Source of the DNA: Arthrobacter sp. CAU 1506
GTDB lineage: Bacteria; Actinomycetota; Actinomycetes; Actinomycetales; Micrococcaceae
Assembly (NCBI RefSeq): GCF_005047635.1
Contig: NZ_SUKC01000001.1
Coordinates: forward strand, 496,001 to 560,000
Length of the DNA: 64,000 nt
Direction: 5' to 3'
Shown here: positions 60,516 through 64,000 of the stretch, piece by piece
Position numbering within the stretch: position 1 is the first letter of the stretch
Layout of the letters: every line of letters begins with the position of its first letter
The notes under the pieces: generated by a model
What the model was told of the DNA's origin: nothing
Databases searched by the model: none
Seen by the model: only the letters and a program-made list of their open reading frames with translations
Made by a program: the position numbers and the translations under genes

Positions 60516-62827
60516 CGGCCGCGAAAGCGGCGGCCGCATTGTCGTGGGCTGCTATCGCCGGTATTTCGGCTGCGGGACTGCTGGTACTAGCGCAGGTTGT
60601 TACCGCCTCACTCGTCTCGCCGCCGCGCCTGGGACTGGTGTCGGTTATTTCCGTGCTGGTCCTGGTCCTGGCCTGGCACCTGCGCGTGGATACGCCACTG
60701 ATGCGGCGCCAGACCACCGCGGCGATGACCGCCATGGTCATTGTCTGCAACGACCTCACCGCCCCGCTGCACCACACGGTCGCGGTAGTGGGTGTCGGGC
60801 TGCTCGCCACCCGGGTGGTGTTCCGGCGTTTCCGCTGGGCCGACCTGTACTGGTTCATCAGCCGCCTGCTCGCCGCCGCCATCCTGGTGGCGGTCTTCCA
60901 GAATGCCCAAGCGGCCGGCTTCATCTGGCCGGTCTCCTTGCTGGCTGCTTGGCTGGCCTTCTTCCTCACGGCGATTGCGGTCGAGGGAGCCTTCGCCACG
61001 TCGTCGAAACGGCGCAGCACGTTCCGCAACGGCATCGGCTGGCCGTCGGCGCTCGGCACGCTGGTCATCAACCTTGTACTGTGCGTGGCCGGGCAGCATG
61101 CCGCGCAGCAGTTCCACCGCGACGGCGTCCAGGCGTTCTTCCTGGTCTTCGCTTCTGTCCTGGCGCTGGCGGTCACCGGCTGGCTGCGCAACCGCGACCT
61201 GCGCCGCCGACTCACCGGCTTGGTGGACGCCTCGCTGGAGTTACCGTGGAACCCGGATGGGCTGGACAAGACCCTGCTCGCCGCCGCCAGCGCCTCGGTG
61301 CGCGCTGACAAAGTGGCCCTGCAGTCCGAGGCTCCGATGGACAAGGAGATCGGCGTCCGGATGCGCCGCTGGGACGACGGCGACAAGTACCTGGTGGCCT
61401 CCCGGAACGGCGGGGCCCAGTTCACCGAAGAAGACGAACAGGTCCTCGACGCCCTGGCGCACGTAGGCAGCATCATGGTCCGCCACGATGAGCTGGTGCA
61501 CGAGCTGCGGCTGCAGGCGGACACGGATGCGCTGACCGGGCTGGGAAACCGCCGCACGCTCTGGCACCGGCTGGCCGAGATCAATACCGGCCGCCGCCCC
61601 GGCGAGGCCATCGCCGTCGTCTATCTCGATCTGGACGAGTTCAAGTCCGTCAACGACCAGCACGGCCACGACGTCGGCGACCTGCTGCTGACCGCCACCG
61701 CGCAGCGCATCCGCTCGGAAATCCGTCAGGAGGACGTGGCCGCGCGCATCGGCGGCGATGAATTCGTCGTCGTGCTCCGCGACGTGGGCACCGAGGCGGA
61801 CGCCCGCGCCGCCGCGGAGCGCATTGCGGCCGCGATCGCCCGGCCACTCCCCGCCCGCGGCAGCACGCTGCAGGTCCAGGCCAGCCTCGGCGTGGCCTAC
61901 TCCGGCAGTCCGGCGAAGGACATCGAGGAGTTGCTGCGCAGCGCCGATGCCTGCATGTACGGTGCCAAGCGGCTGCAGCAGCGGCTGCGCGAGTCCGAGC
62001 GCGCGGGGTCCGGTTTCGAAACCAGCCTGGCCGCAGCAGTGGAGCGCGGCATCCGCCGGCACCGACTGCGGGTGGCGCTGCAGCCGATCATTGCACTGGA
62101 TCTGGATGCGATCGTGGGCTTTGAGACGCTGGCGCGCTACGAAGACGAGGAACTGGGCAACATTCCGGCGGACCAGCTGGTGGAGGAGGCGAACCGGCTG
62201 GGCCTGCTCAACGAGCTGACCATCCAGGTGATCGACGGCGCGGCCGCTGCGATGGCCCGGGTATGCGAGATCAGCGACCTCCGCTCCATCTCCGTCAACG
62301 TGGAATTGGGCCAGCTCGTCCCCGGCTCTACCGTGGTGGACCGGCTGCGCCGGATGCGGGCCGAAGGGCCAGACCTGAATATCATCATCGAGCTGACCGA
62401 AAACTCCCTGGACACCATGACCGAGGAGTGCCGGATCATGCTGGCGCAGCTGCGCAGCGAGGGCTTCAGGATCGCCGTGGACGACTTCGGCTCCGGGTAC
62501 TCGTCGATGAACTCGCTGACCGAGTTTGCCTTCGACATCGTCAAGGTGGACCGAGCCCTGGTCAGCGGCGACGATGGCAGCGCCCGGAACATCGTGGTGA
62601 GCCACCTGATCGCCATGTTTACGGCGCTGAAGGCGGATGTGGTGATTGAAGGCATCGAGACGGCGGAGGCCGTGGAGTGGCTGGCCGGCTGCCCGGACCT
62701 GAACGTACAGGGCTTCTACTTCGGCCGTCCCATGTGGCCGGATGAGCTCATCGCCCGCTTGGAAACGTCCGGCAAGGCTGCGCGTCCGGAGTCGGTCAGG
62801 CAGTCCCACCCCGCCATGGTTGACTAA
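60512..62827 (+). CDS. Membrane GGDEF-EAL protein (c-di-GMP turnover)
   Basis: A 771-residue protein. Residues 1-210 hold six or seven helices, then a linker, the GGDEF domain near 400-440 with intact ARIGGDEFVVVL and an RQED I-site exactly five residues before it, and an EAL domain (FETLARYEDE, ELTENSLDTMTEECRIMLAQ, DDFGSGYSSMNSL, EGIETAEAVEWL, QGFYFGRP). All metal-binding residues of both seem present, so both synthesis and hydrolysis of c-di-GMP are possible. Tandem repeats span its stop. Confidence 0.9.
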   Translation: MTAAKAAAALSWAAIAGISAAGLLVLAQVVTASLVSPPRLGLVSVISVLVLVLAWHLRVDTPLMRRQTTAAMTAMVIVCNDLTAPLHHTVAVVGVGLLATRVVFRRFRWADLYWFISRLLAAAILVAVFQNAQAAGFIWPVSLLAAWLAFFLTAIAVEGAFATSSKRRSTFRNGIGWPSALGTLVINLVLCVAGQHAAQQFHRDGVQAFFLVFASVLALAVTGWLRNRDLRRRLTGLVDASLELPWNPDGLDKTLLAAASASVRADKVALQSEAPMDKEIGVRMRRWDDGDKYLVASRNGGAQFTEEDEQVLDALAHVGSIMVRHDELVHELRLQADTDALTGLGNRRTLWHRLAEINTGRRPGEAIAVVYLDLDEFKSVNDQHGHDVGDLLLTATAQRIRSEIRQEDVAARIGGDEFVVVLRDVGTEADARAAAERIAAAIARPLPARGSTLQVQASLGVAYSGSPAKDIEELLRSADACMYGAKRLQQRLRESERAGSGFETSLAAAVERGIRRHRLRVALQPIIALDLDAIVGFETLARYEDEELGNIPADQLVEEANRLGLLNELTIQVIDGAAAAMARVCEISDLRSISVNVELGQLVPGSTVVDRLRRMRAEGPDLNIIIELTENSLDTMTEECRIMLAQLRSEGFRIAVDDFGSGYSSMNSLTEFAFDIVKVDRALVSGDDGSARNIVVSHLIAMFTALKADVVIEGIETAEAVEWLAGCPDLNVQGFYFGRPMWPDELIARLETSGKAARPESVRQSHPAMVD

Positions 62828-62950
62828 CGACGGCGGAGCTCGGCTCAGTCGGCTGGCGTCTCCATCCCGCCATGGTTGACTGACGACGGCGGGGCTCGGC
62901 TCAGCCGGCTGGCGTGTCCATCCCGCCGTGTCGACCGACGACGGCGGAGC
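62811..62950 (+). repeat. 55-56 bp tandem repeat, three copies, from the GGDEF-EAL stop codon
   Basis: ACGACGGCGG is at 62827, 62883 and 62938, with GCTCGGCTCAG and CCATCCCGCC words at the same spacing. Copy 1 starts in the last codons (CCATGGTTGACTAA) of the CDS and includes its stop; copy 2 reads ATGGTTGACTGA. Confidence 0.8.
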
Positions 62951-62955
62951 CCGGC

Positions 62956-63336
62956 TCAGCTCGCCGCTTGCTTGACGAGTTCGGCGATCCTGGCTTCCCC
63001 GGCTTCGCTGAGCTGCGACAGCGCGTACGACGTCGGCCACATCCCGTCATTCTCATCGAGGTTCGCGTCCTCGTTGAAGCCGAAGGTCGAGTAGCGCACT
63101 TTGTCCCCCTGCCCGCTGCGGAAGAAACACACGACTTTCCCGGACTTGGCGTAGGCGGGCTGGCCGTACCACAGCTTAGGCAGCAGCTCCGGCGCTGCAG
63201 TGGTCACGATCTTGTGCAGCCGCTCCGCCATGTCGCGGTCCGGCATCGGCATCTCCGCGATCTTTGACAGCACTGCGGCCTCGTCGGCGGCTGCCTTTTG
63301 CTTCTGTTTCTCGGTGGCTTTGGATTCAGCTGCCAT
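62956..63336 (-). CDS. DUF1801 protein
   Basis: A 126-residue small protein: [20 protein letters not shown] and [20 protein letters not shown] are DUF1801/YdhG-type (iron-chaperone-like, cystatin-like fold). Function in actinobacteria unknown. GAGGAG is 8 bases before the ATG at 63336. It converges on the GGDEF-EAL gene. Confidence 0.88.
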   Translation of the reverse strand: MAAESKATEKQKQKAAADEAAVLSKIAEMPMPDRDMAERLHKIVTTAAPELLPKLWYGQPAYAKSGKVVCFFRSGQGDKVRYSTFGFNEDANLDENDGMWPTSYALSQLSEAGEARIAELVKQAAS

Positions 63337-63379
63337 CACACGGCTCCTCTAGTGGCTGGTGGTTTCTCCGACAACGAAG

Positions 63380-63910
63380 CTACTGCAACTGCTCCAAGGC
63401 CTGTAGTTGCAGCACGATCCATGGGCTGAACGCCCAAGGGGCAGCGGTGGCGGCTGTCTGCAGGTCCGACGGCAGCACCCAGCGGTACTCGGCCACTTCG
63501 TCATCCCTCGGGTCGGGTTCCCCTACTGCCAGCGCGGTGTAGACCGGGCAGAACTCGTTCTCGACCACTCCGGAAGCGTCCACAGCCCGGTAGCGGAAGT
63601 CGGGCAACACCAGCTTCAGGTCCTCGAGTTCCAGCCCCAGCTCATAGCGCACGCGGCGCCTCACGGCGTCGGCCATCTCCTCCCCCGGCGCCGGATGCCC
63701 GCAGGCGGAATTGGTCCAGACGCCCGGCCAGGTTAATTTGTTCAACGCGCGCCGGGTGACCAACACGCGGCCTTCGGCGTCGGAAATGTGGCAGGAGAAC
63801 GCCAAGTGCAGTGGCGTCTCGCCTGTGTGGATTGCGGCCTTGTCGGCCACGCCGGACGGCTTCAGCTTCTCGTCCAGCAGCACTACCTGTTCGGTTTCCT
63901 GTGCCGTCAT
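63380..63910 (-). CDS. idi: Isopentenyl-diphosphate delta-isomerase type 1
   Basis: A 176-residue Nudix-fold enzyme converting IPP to DMAPP for isoprenoids. TNSACGHPAPGEEM carries the catalytic Cys and metal His; FRYRAVDASGVVENEFCPVY has the second catalytic Glu. LHLAFSCHIS and the length match bacterial Idi. The ATG overlaps the stop of a 20-codon upstream ORF. Confidence 0.94.
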   Translation of the reverse strand: MTAQETEQVVLLDEKLKPSGVADKAAIHTGETPLHLAFSCHISDAEGRVLVTRRALNKLTWPGVWTNSACGHPAPGEEMADAVRRRVRYELGLELEDLKLVLPDFRYRAVDASGVVENEFCPVYTALAVGEPDPRDDEVAEYRWVLPSDLQTAATAAPWAFSPWIVLQLQALEQLQ

Positions 63911-63982
63911 CGTCGCCCGCCGGATCCGGGCCGCTGCCCCAAGCGCGCACAGCGGTCATTCGTCGTCATGTCCCCCATCGTA
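63907..63982 (-). promoter_or_regulatory. idi promoter -10 box and leaderless 20-codon upstream ORF
   Basis: On the minus strand TACGAT (63982-63977) is followed after 7 bases by ATG (63969), opening a 20-codon ORF (MTTNDRCARLGQRPGSGGRR) whose TGA overlaps the idi ATG. The -35 box would be at the window edge. Confidence 0.5.
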
Positions 63983-64000
63983 CGGGGGCTACGAACGGAC

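Noticed and set aside
61241-63040. 599-codon minus-strand frame opposite the GGDEF-EAL gene
   Set aside because: Shadow of the plus-strand coding region; composition is typical of frame-complement artefacts.
1-64000. tRNA and rRNA genes
   Set aside because: No cloverleaf with TTCRANYC-type T-loop or rRNA-like stretch was noticed; a tRNAscan-SE run would settle this.

Overview
The window is GC-rich, gene-dense chromosomal DNA of an actinobacterium, most likely an Arthrobacter-type member of the Micrococcaceae. That placement is an inference from high GC, many GTG starts, overlapping ATGA/GTGA junctions, DUF3040, DUF222-HNH, two-domain universal stress proteins and a galT-galK layout. I see no rRNA, tRNA, CRISPR array, prophage or intact insertion sequence. 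About 56 protein genes are supported, several too short for routine ORF calling.

Layout. 1-13.2 kb: a partial FAD oxidase, a 42-residue basic protein, a TSUP exporter, a GT4 mannosyltransferase-like enzyme, a GerW-like protein, a SWIM/SNF2 helicase, a 46-residue small protein, a histidine phosphatase, an FMN reductase, a DUF1353 membrane protein and a MarR regulator with a membrane partner. 13.3-19.2 kb: a macrolide-phosphotransferase-like kinase, then an amine-use cluster (flavin amine oxidase, universal stress protein, APC permease) facing a TetR regulator. 19.3-22.6 kb: DeoR regulator, galT and galK, translationally coupled. 22.9-38.9 kb: DksA-like protein, SulP transporter, flavin monooxygenase plus GYD protein, universal stress protein, NhaA, a TetR-controlled epimerase, a CPA1 antiporter, a stealth phosphotransferase with an upstream microprotein, a metallophosphoesterase, a pentapeptide protein, an epimerase and a proline-rich peptide. 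39.0-44.0 kb: a complete L-idonate/D-gluconate island (FadR-type regulator, idnD, idnO, gluconate permease, gluconokinase). 44.3-48.7 kb: DUF3040, a ThDP enzyme, and a DUF222-HNH endonuclease. 49.3-51.4 kb: an ECF sigma factor, its likely anti-sigma, and a secreted repeat protein preceded by an ECF-type promoter. 51.6-64 kb: PhoD phosphatase, ABC-F protein, ArsR/AHSA1 pair, PPOx protein, a four-gene operon of lipoprotein, divergent NRAMP transporter and two small PRC-barrel-like proteins, a GGDEF-EAL protein, a DUF1801 protein and idi.

Three themes run through the window. First, intergenic DNA is unusually repetitive: a dispersed palindromic element with core TGGTCGACCA at three loci, two families of long hairpins, and short tandem duplications that span stop codons at six genes. 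Second, several genes look leaderless or are preceded by tiny ORFs whose stop overlaps the main start as ATGA (39.06, 60.51 and 63.91 kb). Third, several recognisable proteins carry unusual changes at key sites (the phosphotransferase, the NRAMP transporter, IdnD) or repeat-derived insertions and tails (GalT, GalK, HNH protein, PhoD). The divergent NRAMP/PRC-barrel operon at 57.8-60.2 kb is the best candidate for an undescribed functional unit.
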